From: Sinotaia quadrata | Lineage: Eukaryota > Mollusca > Gastropoda > Architaenioglossa > Viviparidae | DNA length: 64,000 bases | Assembly (NCBI GenBank): GCA_028829895.1 | Contig: CM054181.1 | Span: 5,232,001 to 5,296,000 of the forward strand | Direction of reading: 5' to 3' | Part shown: positions 1 through 17,668 of the stretch, one piece after another | Position numbering within the stretch: position 1 is the first letter of the stretch | How the letters are laid out: the number at the start of each line of letters is the position of its first letter | The notes under the pieces: generated by a model | The model's input: the letters and a program-made list of their open reading frames with translations, nothing else | What the model was told of the DNA's origin: nothing | The model's database searches: none | Program-made: the position numbers and the translations under genes

Positions 1-1139
1 AATTGCTTCTGTTTCATAAAATTGCTTACAAAATGCAAAAACTGAAATATTAATGGCATCATAGCATAATCAACTGATAAATAAAGTATATCCAAAATGC
101 ATATTATTAAATCATTTGCCATGTAGTTAATGCCTCTTTTTCCTAAAGGAATAGCAACAGCATTGGAGAAATTATTTGATGATGAAAATGGCCATTTCAA
201 CAAATTTTAACCAAAAAAGAGCAATAACTAAGAATTATACAAAAAACGTAAAAAAACAAATAGTCATATCTCTAAAACTATAATACATGTACAGAGCTAG
301 TTTACATATCTAAATGATCAATAAATTTTGCTGTATCTAAATATATAAAGATAAGTTATGTTTAATCATTTGTTTAATTTACATTTTTAATTTTATTATA
401 AAATTTCCATTGACAAAGAAAATGAAAATGGATAAATTGTCACAATCTCTTAAACTGTACATAACACAGTGTTCACCTATTAAAATGATCAGCAGGAGTT
501 ATACATTTAACTAAACAAAAGATTTGTGCAGATTTTTTTTGTTTTAATATTTTATAATACAAAATTTAATATTTAAAATCTTAAACCTGTATTAAAACTG
601 TATGATTGGTATAAAAGCACTCAAAGATATATACATATGTTGAACACATGCCATTACTAATTATATCCCTACACACACACACATGCACATATGCACACAT
701 GCATACACACACTAAAGAAAACTGAAAACATATCGTTTTATTCTGAAGGTTTTGACCAATTATTAAATCACTGAAAGTGTGCATGAAAACTTTATTGTTA
801 AAACAGTGCTCTGCACATGTATACATGATTTAAAGAAATATTGACATATTTATATAATTACAATGTAGGCTATGAATAAAAGATCATTTCATTTTTTATT
901 TTATTTATGCAAATAATGAATATGCACAATAACACACACACATGCAATAAGCATCATGTAGTAACAAAATATATTTAAATTAATATTATATTAAAATATA
1001 TTTGTAAATTAATAGTAAGTCTTGAACAGAGGTAATGCACTTAATCTCAGTAATTTCACATTGATAGAGAAAAATAAATAATATACCAGTCACAATACAT
1101 AGTTTTACAAATACATAATTCTTCTTGCAAAACTCTAAA

Positions 1140-1960
1140 GTCAGCAGCTGGCCAGGTTCTTCCATTGGTTGTCTCCATTGTTAAGCCCCATTTAAAAACA
1201 AACTGTGGCATTCACATCATCACAGTCTATGCTATCATCCCAAATCAAAATATTCTTATTTCTATACTGTTCCATCAATATTATTTTGCACTGTGAACTT
1301 CTAATGCCTCACTAATGAAAAATCCATTATCGTAATAAACAGCAACATGCTCACCTTAGCTTGTAAATCCACCATCTTTTTTAAGTCTCTTTGGTGGTTG
1401 TTTAATTGGAAAGTTATTTACATCAGTTTCATCTAGGCTACTTGCATTTACCAACAGCTCAACATGTGCGCTATCAGATACTGAATGCCTTTTTGCAAAT
1501 ATTTGCATAAATTATTAATAAGAGTGTGGATGTCTTTACCTTTTATTTTTAAATTCTGACTTTTAGCACCCATAACCAACCTATGATTACTATAGAGTAC
1601 TACTAGTGCTAGCATTATTTAAAGTCTGAAACTCTTTGCAAAATCTTTCATTCATAAACAAAGCAAGATTAAGTTGGCCATCTGGTTTTAAATAACAAGT
1701 ATAAAGAACAGTGCAGTGCTTGCATAGTTTAGTGATTCTGTACTTCATGTTTTTGCATTTTTTGAGAAATAGACAAAATTGAACAAGCCTCATTCAGACA
1801 GCGATCTTTCAAACTTAATTTCTTGGCAATACTTTGAAGTTCTCAACACAAACCATTAGAAACTTCATAAACAGCTATTAAGGAATCACTTGATTCAACA
1901 GCATCTCATGACTAATACCATATTTTTAAGAAAATGGCCCAACACTAATTTGTAATGCTT
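1140..1960 (-). pseudogene. Decayed coding-like stretch inside the intron, family not recognised
   Basis: Read on the minus strand, short open pieces in changing frames look protein-like rather than random. One runs from about 1830 to 1590 and has a Cys-x2-Cys-type pair. Another near 1440-1330 reads like a Val-Ala-Val-Tyr-Tyr segment followed by an acidic Gly-Phe stretch. A third near 1200-1150 contains Asn-Gly-Arg-Thr-Trp-Pro. Stops and frame changes separate them. This looks like a dead mobile-element ORF inserted antisense in the intron. I cannot name the family, and chance similarity is possible. Confidence 0.3.
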
Positions 1961-2055
1961 TGGAAAGAACAGTTTCCTAGTTGTTACAAGGGTTTTTCTT
2001 GTTCAGTCATAACACTTGATGACAGTAAAGGAAAGCCATCACCAAGGAAAGCCAT

Positions 2056-2245
2056 CTTTCCTATCAACAATGAGATTTCATCAAAAGTCTTATTTCTGTC
2101 ATCTTTCCTATCAACAATGAGATTTCATCAAAAGTCTTATTTCTGTCATCTTTCCTATAAACAATGAGATTTCATCAGAAGTCTTATTTCTGTCATCTTT
2201 CCTATAAACAATGAGATTTCATCAAAAGTCTTATTTCTGTCATGT
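2056..2245. repeat. 47-bp tandem repeat, four copies
   Basis: The segment starting CTTTCCTATMAACAATG recurs at 2056, 2103, 2150 and 2197 with one or two changes per copy. It lies inside the intron, next to the decayed coding-like stretch. Confidence 0.92.
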
Positions 2246-3294
2246 TGCATAAGATCAACTGTGCTATAAGCTGGTTGGTATGTGAATTTTTGAAAATGTT
2301 GGATGTCTGTGGCTTCCTATAGCCAGTAAGTGTGAAGATAACAGAGCATACTGCTTATCAGCTTAAAAGAATATTTCACAGATATTCAACCCATAAAATT
2401 GTCATTAAAAAAGTATGCAAACAAATATGCTTTTTCAAAATATTTAATAGGATAACAATTAGCTGCATACTTTTAATAACCTGCTAATAATGTGAAGAAA
2501 AAAGTACACACTGCTTACCAGATGATTTTACAATGTAAAATGATGTTCAAATAATAAACGAAATGGGACCAAATTAAAAAAAAAAAATGTATGCAAAAAC
2601 AAAACAATAAAATAAATAATATGTATGTATTATAGTAAACAGAATGCTTGAAAGAACTGAAAATTTCATAACTGTTTTTCAAATGATGTTTACATTTTTA
2701 GCATCTAGAGTTGTCTTTTCTTGCTTAAATTATTGAATTTTTACAACTATTTTTTCCTAAATAATAAATTATCATCCATAAGTGAAATTTAATTAGTAAA
2801 TAAAACAATATACATGTATATACATATGATCTGCAGCTTTAAAACTAAATATTTCAAGAAAATAGAATATTTCCAACTCTTTGTGAAAGAGTCACTCCAA
2901 AACTGGCCTATATTAGAAAATGTAACTCAGAAAATGTCAGTAGTTTTAGTTAAAGAAACAAAATTATGCTCACAAAAAAATTAAGTGGATAGAAATAAAC
3001 ATTAATAAATGTTTATGAATAAATTTTACCAATAAGTGGTTTCAACTGATCGTATAGGGCAGAATAATCAGCAATAATATCTGTATGGCGTGTCGCAAAA
3101 ATGTAAGCCATGACTGTGACATGAACTGAGGACGATGCTATGGAGTTTTCAATTTAGCAAGAACTGCATGGACTAATAACTCCATATTATGTCATGATTT
3201 TAGAAAGATATTGAACTGATGAATAAAATGATATTTTATACATTGATTAGGTTTAAAATCAAAACCATATTTGCTTGCTTACAAACAGAATTAA

Positions 3295-3600
3295 GATTCC
3301 ACTTTATCTGGACAGAGATTAGTTGTTAATCATCCACTTTTTCTGGAAAGTGAATATTGTGGCCACCTTATTTGGATTGAGCATATTGTTATTTGGTCAC
3401 TTTGCCTGAACAGAGTAATTGTTAAATAGTCAATTCATCTTGACAGATAAGTGGTCTTTATCTTGACAGATTGTTTATTAAGTGGTCACTTTATTTTGAC
3501 AGAGCAGATTTGTCAAGTGGTCAATTTGGTTGGCTAATTGTTTGTTATGTGGTCACTTTGGATTCAAACAGTGGTCAGTTTAGCAGACAGAACATGTTAA
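3295..3600. repeat. Degenerate TGGTCACTTT-type minisatellite before an exon
   Basis: Imperfect copies of TGGTCACTTTNNNTTGACAG, spaced about 35-50 bp apart, end about 65 bp before the exon at 3665. The copies are too diverged to give one period. Confidence 0.55.
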
Positions 3601-3651
3601 ATAGGAAAAGTACTTTTTGTTGATCATTGGAGTTTCATCATTTTTGTATGA

Positions 3652-5228
<1,577 letters not shown>

Positions 5229-5282
5229 TAAATGTATTTTTAATTATTTTAGTGTAGAATGTGACAACATCTTATGTTTATC

Positions 5283-5795
5283 TAGTTGCATGGAGTTTTG
5301 TCCCATTCCGTAGCAGCTAGTTAATTTAGGAAGTTTTTCTTGTTTTTGTATAGCTACTACATGGAGCATTTGTATGTTTTGTCTCGTTCCTTAGCAACTA
5401 GTTAATGTAGAGATTTGTGTTTTTTGTGTTTTTTTACAGTTACAAGGAGAATTTGTATGTTTTGTCTCGTTCCTTAGCAACTAGTTAATGTAGGGATTTG
5501 TGTTTTTTACAGTTACATGGAGCATTTGTATGTTTTGTCTCGTTCCTTAGCAACTAGTTAACGTCTGGATTTGTGTTTTTTGTGTTTTTGTACAGTTACA
5601 TGGAACAACTAGCTAGTGTGGATATTTATTATTGTTTTGTTTTTGTTTTTGTACAGCTACCTGGAGCATTTGTCCACTTTGCTTCATTCTTTAGCGGCTG
5701 CTTAGTATGGAGATTTATTTTGTTTTGTTACAGTTTCATGGAGCATTTGTATGCTTTGTCTTATTCCTTAGGGACTAGCTAGTGTGGACAATTTT
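5283..5795. repeat. BTBD10: Degenerate ~60-70-bp intronic tandem array with acceptor-like motifs
   Basis: About seven imperfect copies of a unit with a T-rich tract, TACAGTTACATGGAG, and then TTTGTCTCGTTCCTTAGCAACTAGTTAATG. Each copy carries a pyrimidine tract followed by CAG, like a 3' splice site. It begins about 65 bp after exon b. Confidence 0.85.
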
Positions 5796-5799
5796 TTGT

Positions 5800-7930
<2,131 letters not shown>

Positions 7931-7934
7931 TCTT

Positions 7935-8500
7935 ATTTTGTGTTACCCAGACTTTTAAGTATTATGGGCAGTGTTTTGTCTTCTGCTTGGCCCGGACTTT
8001 TTAGTGTTATTGGCAGTGTTCTGTTTTCTGCTTGGCCCAGACTTTTTAGTGTTATTGGCAGTGTTCTGCTTGGCCCACTTTCAGTATTATTGGCAGTGTT
8101 CTGTCTTCTGCTTGATCCAGACTTTTCAGTGTTTTTGGCAGTTATATATTTTTTTTTTTACTTGACCCCAGTCTTTCAGTATTATGGGCAGTGTTTTGTT
8201 TTATACTTGATCCAATCTTTCAGTATTATGGGCAGTGTTCTGTTTTCTGCTTGGCCCAGACTTTCAGTATTATTGGCAGTGTTCTGTCTTCTGCTTGATC
8301 CAGACTTTTCAGTGTTTTTGGCAGTTATATATATTTTTTTTACTTGACCCCAGTCTTTCAGTACTATGGGCAGTGTTTTGTCTTATACTTGATCCAATCT
8401 TTCAGTATTATGGGCAGTGTTATGTCTTATACTTGACCCAATCTTTCGGTATTATGGGCAGTGTTCTGTCTTAAACTTGATGCAGACTTTTCAGTACTTT
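7935..8500. repeat. BTBD10: Tandem array of ~45-58-bp units with TTTCAGTATTATGGGCAG
   Basis: About eleven imperfect copies of CAGACTTTTCAGTATTATGGGCAGTGTT plus a TCTGCTTGATCC tail. Two blocks also share a TTTTTGGCAGTTATATAT variant, so a larger unit has been duplicated. Each copy holds pyrimidine-rich stretches ending in CAG. The array ends about 225 bp before exon d. Overlapping frames open across it are by-products of the repeat. Confidence 0.9.
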
Positions 8501-8724
8501 TGGCATGTTATAAAATCTAATGTCCTTTCTGCTATTCATAGAGGGTTTTTTTATTTCTTACATTAAAGAATGCATTGATAGTTATTTTCTATTTATTTTA
8601 CTGAGTGTATTGACTGTGTTGTTTTGATATGAATATATTTTGCATTCTAAAATTTTACAGTTCAGTGTTATAATGTTTTTATTTGTTTTAAATTTATTTT
8701 TACAAATATCTGTCTGAATTTTAG

Positions 8725-8778
8725 GATACCCGACTTACAAAGAAAAAGTTAAGAGAAGACCAGGAGGCCGAGCTGAAG
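8725..8778 (+). CDS. BTBD10: BTBD10/KCTD20-like protein, exon d
   Basis: A 54-bp microexon-like exon encoding Gly-Tyr-Pro-Thr-Tyr-Lys-Glu-Lys-Val-Lys-Arg-Arg-Pro-Gly-Gly-Arg-Ala-Glu, with split codons at both ends (Gly before, Val after). The acceptor is GAATTTTAG at 8716-8724; the donor is GAAG|GTGAGG at 8778/8779. It is too short to stand out as an ORF. It is supported by the phase match to exons c and e and by recognition of the family motif. Confidence 0.9.
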
Positions 8779-9240
8779 GTGAGGACTTTGTAGGAATCTT
8801 TACAAGTGACTCGAACACCATTTTATTCATTTACCCTTTACATTATGTTTTTTTTCTACATTTCCTAGCAATAGGTCATTCTTACAGCAAAGTATATCTG
8901 GTCATTCTTACAGTACAGTATATCTGAGACGATCTTGAAAACAAAGATATTCGAAATGGTATGAATGACCATTTGTTTTAGTAATAATTCAGAGAGTGGG
9001 AAAAAATCAATTTGCTACTAACAACAGGTACCTGCTTATCATAATGAATTGATTTTCATCTTTACCATTTTAGAATAGATTTATTTATATCAATTTTAAG
9101 TTTTTATGCTGTACATAATATTGCTACTTTTGTTTTCAAGTTTTGTAAATTAGAAGTTCACATTGAAATACAGTTTTAATTGCAGTTGCCTCAAATTTTT
9201 CTATTTTTTAAATTTACTTTTTCAGTTATTTTCAGGAGTA

Positions 9241-9297
9241 TAAATAAATAAATAAATATATATATGGAGGAGTATAAATATATATATATATATATAT

Positions 9298-9340
<43 letters not shown>
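9241..9340. repeat. (TA)n followed by (GT)n microsatellite
   Basis: An ATAAATAAATA run and (TA)n pass directly into about 19 GT units (9301-9339), inside the last BTBD10 intron. Confidence 0.97.
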
Positions 9341-9426
9341 TTTGTTATTTCTTCACTTACTTATTCCTTTGTTTATTTTGGTTGTCATTTATTTCTGCAG
9401 TTTCCAACAAGTTTGTTAAGTATATT

Positions 9427-9790
9427 TATTGCTATATTGTATTTATTTTTGCAGACATCTACAACTGTGTTCACTGTGATTGTTATTTTGTTTTATTTAT
9501 TTTTGCAGACATCTACAACTGTGTTCACTGTGATTGTTATTTTGTTTTATTTATTTTTGCAGACATCTACAACTGTGTTCACTGTGATTGTTATTTTGTT
9601 TTATTTATTTTTGCAGACATCTACAACTGTGTTCACTGTGATTGTTATTTTGTTTTATTTATTTTCTCTAATTATCTACAACTGTGTTCACTGTGATTGT
9701 TATTTTGTTTTATTTATTTTCTCTAATTATCTACATACATGTCCACTGTGATAGTTATTTTGTTTTATTTATTTTTTCCATTTTTCAAAT
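9427..9790. repeat. BTBD10: 54-bp tandem array copying a 3' splice-site region
   Basis: Units of 54 bp with TTATTTTTGCAG|ACATCTACAACTGTGTTC start over at 9451, 9505, 9559 and 9613 (positions of GCAG). Two or three diverged copies, where TGCAG has become CTCTAATT, follow to 9790. The unit resembles the true acceptor of the last exon (TTTCTGCAG|TTATCTACAATTACGTTC at 10286-10312). Because 54 is divisible by 3, two frames stay open across the array, but they are not genes. Confidence 0.93.
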
Positions 9791-9849
9791 TATATGTCCA
9801 CTTTGATTATAATGTCATTTGATATATTACATTTGACAATAATAATCCA

Positions 9850-10557
<708 letters not shown>

Positions 10558-11252
10558 TTCACTTTAGTTTTTATGCTGTAACCATTCTTTACATTTTGAA
10601 AAGAAAGGATTTTTGAACTGCCTCATAACCTTTTTTACCCTCCTGCATATGACTTTCTTGAACATTTTACTATTAATAATAAGTTTGTTACTTTGAATCC
10701 AAACCCAATCTAATGTCATTCCTATCTTCTCTTGCAATATGTGACCCATTTTTTGTTGTTTTAACATTTCCCCAAACAAGAGTTGTGCTATTCAGTAGTG
10801 TTCAGGTGCACATAGCTAAGTATTGCACTAACATTTTGCCTTTGCTTGGTTGTGGGAGCATAATCTGTCCCTAATTTTTATTTACGTGAGTAATGGATGT
10901 CCTTTATTTTGTTCTGACAATTAGTGTGTTTGCAAACAAATATTTCTTTATATTAAAATATATATACAAAGCTACTTATTTTAATTAAATCCAAAGATGG
11001 CCTGTTTTGGGGTGCCAATTACTGCTTTTGAGTCAACAGTCAAATGAGGGTAGTTCAGGAAACCTTAGTATGATAGGTCCTTTGATATAGATAGTTGCCT
11101 TTTTCTTTCAAAAACTTTTAAATTTATTTTTAGACCATACCTCTCTTGTTTGATATAATTTATTTCCCTTTCCCTCTGTTCAGTCTTTGGACATCTGACT
11201 GCATCTCCCTCTTATTTATTTCTCTTTGCCTCTAGTGGGTCTCATAGTAGCA

Positions 11253-11362
11253 GAGTATCAAATTTGCCTTTGTCCTTCATCTTTCTACAGCTTTTCCTCT
11301 TTAGTACAGAGTATCAAATTTGCCTTTGTCCTTCATCTTTCTACAGTTTTTCCTCTTTAGTA
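11253..11362. repeat. 56-bp duplication
   Basis: GAGTATCAAATTTGCCTTTG and the following sequence occur at 11253 and again at 11309 with one change. Confidence 0.93.
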
Positions 11363-12560
11363 CAGATTTATTCACCCTACTTTGCCAAGTTTCTGTCGTG
11401 TAAATGTTAGTAATCAGTTTTCATGTCAACCATTGTATATTTCTTTTCAAGTCCATGCAACAAACCGTATTGTCAGTATTATTGAAAGTTGCATTCATTA
11501 ACTACAATGTTAGCAATGTTGACGTCAAATTTATGTGTGTAAGAATTGTTTGTCAATTTAATATGTATTCTTGTGATCCACTTACATAACTTATACCACC
11601 TTCTATATACCTGATCTCTATTGTCTTAGTTAATTTAAATCTGAAGTAACTTATTTTACCCTGAGCATATTTAAACTAATGCATTTTGTACAATATGAAC
11701 GAAGTTGCAGAGGATTTTGTTTTATTAATGCAGAGAAAAAGCCCCCTTCTTAACAGTTTTATTCTTTCCTTCGATTGTTTGAAATCAGGTCACTATATCA
11801 GCCAAGTGCCATTTTATAATTAACTTTGACAGATGTCATCATATTTGCTATTTCCTGCCAAAATATCCATATTTTGGAAATATTTTTCCCATAAATTTAT
11901 TTGATTGATAGAAAAGTATCAGTAGAAGACTGTATTTTGACCAGGATTTTTATGTATGCTTTATTTGTAAGCAAAGGGCATTTAATTTTTTTTTATAGTC
12001 TCTTGAGATCAAAAACATCAAGAACATTCACTTGTTTAATTACATTCTGATTTATTTTGTGTGTATATGTGTAATGTATATATTAAACTTGGATATGAAG
12101 AGTTTAGTTTTGTTATTACATTGTATTGTTTTTAACTCAGATACTTGTTATCTGTGGGCTTTTCCCTTCACACCCTCTACAACCATTTCTTTGCTTTGGA
12201 AATATTAAACCACCTAGTCTTTATAAGTGTTATAATTGTCTATTATCTGCAAAACTTTAATACAACTTTTGATCATTTTGTTTATGCTGGAGATGCAAGA
12301 CCTGTTGTCACCTTGTGCCTTTTGATTGTCAGTAAAATCTCAGTGTTATGAACAGTGAAACCAGTGCTGCCTTTCAATCAGAAGACATTGCAGCAACAAA
12401 ACTTGCACAGGTAATCACTAGGAATTAGGTACTCCTAAAATAACATCAGTATGAAGCAGATTTTCTTAACTAGTAGAAGATAATTTAGTTCACTATTTTT
12501 AATAATAAAAGTAGTAATTTTATGTCTATTTTTATTTTTATTTTTATGTGGAGGTATTAA

Positions 12561-12566
12561 AATAAA
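12561..12566 (+). terminator. BTBD10: AATAAA, possible proximal polyadenylation signal
   Basis: AATAAA about 2.0 kb after the BTBD10 stop. One of several such hexamers, so weak on its own. Confidence 0.2.
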
Positions 12567-15422
12567 CATTTTAATTTGTTAATTATTATTTTTCTTTGTA
12601 CCATTGCATTCAGTGCATTACTAGCAATTGTTGCAGACAAGATTGATTGTATTAAACAACAGTGCCTCTGGTGTCTTGTGGTTTCACTGGTCATTATACT
12701 GGCTTGAAATGATTTTTTCTTTGCTTATTTCCTTTTTTTTTCTTTGTTTGTTTTGTATATTTTGCCTCTTTCTCTGAGGATGTATTGTACAGCAAAGTTA
12801 TACTTTGTTTACCAGTATTTTCTCTGTGCAGTTGTATATGATTGTAAGTAAAGGTTGTGCTGACAGAAGAATTAACAAAAAGTATGTCATGTGTTTGAGT
12901 GCCAAAACTTAGGTTCATTTGTTTCTTGAGTTTAAATGTTATAGCATTTAATTTATTTTAATTAATTAATTAATTTTTTTTAATTACCCTGGGACAGGAA
13001 TTGGTATAGGGGTGTGTGTGTGTGTAGTTAGGTAGGTAGCAAGCAAGCAACAGTGGTTCTTGACTGACTTAATATGCTTATGATTTATTTTAGTTGTAGT
13101 CTTGTTAAGAGTAACTGTAATGATCTAAATTTAACTGTAATATGCAAGTACTTTAGGTGTTGTTTATCATGTTCACATTTTTCAATTGCAAATTGATTTT
13201 TTTAAGCAGTCATTCTAATGAGGGGCAAGTTTGAGAATAGTATTGCATTTCAAATACAATTATGCGTATACTGGAAATAAAGCACAGTTCATTTAAAACA
13301 TTTTGAGAAGTAAGATACTCACTAAACTAACATTGGTTGATAAGATTAATTAAATTTGATTTTTAATTATATGATTTATTGATTTAAATGCATAAAGGAA
13401 ATACTACCATATCTGAACAGATCATTATTTAAATATATGTATGAGATTTTTGCACACTCTTTGTGAAGCAATTAGTTGTAAATTGCAATCCATTGAGATA
13501 CTTTTTGATCAGTGTAAGGTGAGTTAATTGTTTAAAAAGCAAACAAACAATTCACATACAATAGGTTAATACTTGAGGTTGGCCAGCTAGCAGTTTGTAA
13601 ACTAGGAAAATGGCTAAAATTATGGAGGATAATAGTTAGAAGGAAAAAAAATTGTCTTGATGACATTCTCTCCATAGGTAGAGGAGGTAATAATTATTGA
13701 CTTTTTATTTTAATGGCAGCATGCTAAACATTGAACTTTAATGAATTATGTGCCACACACTGAGACCTCTGACTATATGCATTATTTGTCAGAATGGGTT
13801 AAAACATTGTAACTAAATTATTGAACAACACAGCACTAAGAAGGTAAAATATCAAGCCTCCTTAATACAGTAAGTAACAGTAAAACTAACTTTAATCATT
13901 AGAAAGTGACTGGTTAGTGTGATGACTCAAGATGAATTGTTTCTTCTGTTTAGTGAGACCAACAAATGTTAAGGGAACTGACATTGGTAGTTATCACCCA
14001 TAAATATTGTTCAGTTGCCATTTGGATTGAATGAAGTTGACATTGTAACTTATTAGAAGTCACGTTATTTCTCATATGACATTGAGTGCAAAAGAAAGAA
14101 GAAATGAAAGTTTTTAGAAATAATATTCAATTTATCATTCTTACAAATAAATATTAATTTCACACTTTCAGTTACCAGAAAATATTTACTTAAAATGTTT
14201 TGAACCTATTCTCCAAAATTTAATCCCATGACAGCTGATTCTAAATAACCATTGATGACATTATTTGAAAATTATGAACTACAACATGGTGATTGAAACA
14301 TTATTCCACATTCATAGTTTTTGAATAAGTTAGTATTCTAGTGTGAATATAATTGAATGTTACAGGGTATATTGCTGTAGATTTAAGGGTACATCTTAAG
14401 ATCACAGTTTAAAGAATTCCAGGAGATTCAGTTTTAAAGGCATATTTTAAAATGTATATGAACTTTGTAACTTAACAAAGTTAAGTTAAAGTTTAAGTCA
14501 TACAAAGCACATACTAGTTTTTGATAACCTGGTTGTATAAATGTCAACAAAAATATTTGCAAGTTTGTAGTTATTATTTATAGTCTTCACTCTTGTAACA
14601 GCTATTCTAGGGATATCAACAACAAAGCAAAGACCGAAAATTGTCATTCTTGTAATTTAGGTGCCTTAAATATTGTAGAGACATCAGGAATTAAACAAAG
14701 GACCTAAAATAACACTGTTGTTAGTCTTGAACACAAGACGTTAAATATCACCAAAATGCATAATTATTTGCTCTGTAAACTGGTCACTGCGTTTTGCTCA
14801 TTGGATGCATGATATTTATGATATTAGGAGTGTATAATTTTAACTGAAATTCAGAGAGACAACATAGTCCATAGAATCAAATATAAAGATGTTAATATTT
14901 TTTGTACAATACACATTTAAAATATAATGGAAATATTCTTTCCATTTTTGCCTGTACAGATATTTAAAAATAATTTCCTTGCAAGAAGCATATATTATGT
15001 CTTAATTTGTTGTAACAAGGTTTATTGTAGTCATGAGATTTTTTAAATTAAAAATAAATTGCTTAGTGTACTTAAATGATTATATACTGGCATGTTAAAG
15101 AGTATTTGTGCCCCCCCACCTCCCCCAAGTTAATTGTACATAAATTACCCTTGTTTGTGTGAATGTGTACACCTGAATGCATAGAGAAATCGACAGTATT
15201 TTTCCTCCTTTTTTTTTCCCAATGTGTGTTATGACTTTTTTCCTGTCATAGATTATTAGAGCTTCAATATCCTCTTATTAAAGAAGCGGGTACTATACAT
15301 GTTCATGTGATGTTTCTTGAAAACTGATTTGTAGTTGCAGTCTTGTTTTGTGTTTGTGAAAATTGTGACACAGATCTATTTCTTGTTAAAACTGCCAGAG
15401 ATGTACAGTAGTTTTAGGCTGC

Positions 15423-15552
15423 TGTAGTGAGGAAAGTAAGCATTTGCTTATTATTTTTAACAACTTATTGTAAGATGTACTATTTCTGTAGTGAGGAAAG
15501 TAAGCATTTGCTTATTATTTTTAACAACTTATTGTAAGATGTACTATTTCTA
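15423..15552. repeat. 64-bp duplication
   Basis: TGTAGTGAGGAAAGTAAGCA begins at 15423 and 15487, and the two copies are essentially identical. Confidence 0.95.
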
Positions 15553-16050
15553 ACATTGTAATTATTTCTTTCTTTCGTCCTTTCTTCAACAATTTAGTTT
15601 TCAATTTTACAACTTGATACAGTTTAAATCACTGTTAGATTAAGTAAAATGAATTATGCTGGATGCATTGGTCTGAAGATTAAAGGTTACTAAAATAAAT
15701 CCTTTTATCCCAGATATTACATATTACTGGTAATATTTTATCATTAACCAGAATGCATATTTATTGTTAAGAAACCCACTAGGAGTTAAGGAAACATTGT
15801 GGAAAAATGTGAACTTTGATTGTTGATGTTGAAGATTAAGCAATGATTTGTATTGATTGTGTAACATTAAGGCTAGTAATATTTTGCCTTTAAAGAGTGC
15901 CTCATTGAGAATGTTTTGCAGAATCTTTGATTCATTTTCTTGGGTGCCACATAGTTATTATTTCTATAACTCTTTATTTCTCAACAGTTCTTGCACAGCA
16001 AATAAAGATGGCAGTTTTAGCCATATGCTTTCATTGTGTGCAAATTACAT

Positions 16051-16098
16051 TATATCTATCTATCCATCCATCCATCTAGATAGATAGATGGATAGAGA
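16051..16098. repeat. (TCTA/TCCA)n next to its own inverted copy, hairpin-forming
   Basis: ATCTATCTATCCATCCATCC runs straight into TAGATAGATAGATGGATAG, so the tract can pair with itself. Confidence 0.9.
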
Positions 16099-17504
16099 TA
16101 ATACACACACTCTGTTATAGTTAATTGTTGTTTATTGAAAATATTACTGGACACCAGCTCTGCAACTAAAGTTGATAACATGTATATCTTGTATAATAAT
16201 TCTGTCAAGCATCATCTGTAGTTTCATACTGGTATAATTTATTTTTATTAGCAGCCAATGTACAGTTGTAGTTTTCAATGGCCTCTTTAATTATTCAAAT
16301 GATAGTTTTTGTTTTTAACCTGTTTTAATAATTTATTATATTCCATTGCTCTGACTAGGGACAGTTCTTGCTTATCAGAAGTGTGTCTTTGCTATGGCTG
16401 TGAGAAATATAAGAGGTGTTGTGCAATACACTTTGCTTTCATTTGATTGAGAATTCCCTTGTATTTGTCGTGTGTTACATTTTCACTTATTTTCTAGGTT
16501 GAGGCTTGTGTAGTATGATTTTTTTCAAAACTTGAACCATACTAGAGCAAATGAAATTGAAATGAGGGTGTTTCAGTCCTTTGCATTAAATGTCTTTATT
16601 TGAAAGTGCAATTTGCTGCTCATATTATTTTTGTTGTTGTAAAACTTCATCATAACTTTTAGGTTTTAATGGTCAGATTGAAATCTAAAATAGAGCACTT
16701 TTCAATCCTCCTCTTTGCATGTAGATGAATACTATCCATGGTATTTTGAAATAATGATGAGTGATAGCCACAGCTCCTCAGATTGAATTTAATAAATTTA
16801 AAATAGTTGATAGATTTGTGTTTAACTATGAATGTAGTATGTGAAAGGCTCAAAATTACTTAAATATTTTTTGAACATGCATCATTTTTTTTCTGAAATT
16901 TTTTTATCCTACCAAAAGTACACCTTAGTTTAACACTTTTGTACATAGTGTCAAACTAAAATTTTATTGCAGGAAAAAATTAACTGAATATTATATCAAA
17001 GCTCTAGTCATTGTTATGTTACCAATAAACAGTATATGTTTAATGTAAAATTTCACAACCATTTAATTTTAAAAGAAAAGTTATGGATTGTTGCTTAGGT
17101 TAAAGAGAAAGCTAACAAGACAGAATGACAGCAGGAATTATGCACTTAAAGTTATTCTTAAAATTCATTTAAACACAAAGTAATTTTGTTAGTGGTTTTT
17201 GATTGATTGTGGAGTTAAGAGTTGAAATTGAAAAATTGACAGAAATCTCAGACTTGTATTTGGAAAGATGCACATTACAGCCCTTGGAATTTTTTCTTTT
17301 TATATGTGGTTATGCATGTATGCATCCACACACACATATACTTTTAAAATTAGTTGTAATGAGAACTTAGGATAAATATCATTGAGACATTCTAAATAGA
17401 CCAATTATTGTAATGAATTCTTTTTTCCATTTTCATATTTAAGAGTTTGGTCTAACTACATCTTTTGTTGGATATTTAGATATTCATAATGTCCAAAGGT
17501 ATTT

Positions 17505-17668
17505 GCATAGTCATCTGAACACAACTTTATATTTATAGCTTGAATTTTGCATTTAAACAAACTTGCCTATTTCCCCACAACAATTGCATAGTCATCTGAA
17601 CACAACTTTATATTTATAGCTTGAATTTTGCATTTAAACAAACTTGCCTATTTCCCCACAACAATTTT
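17505..17668. repeat. 81-bp tandem duplication
   Basis: GCATAGTCATCTGAACACAA starts at 17505 and 17586. The two copies are almost identical through CCCCACAACAATT. Confidence 0.96.
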
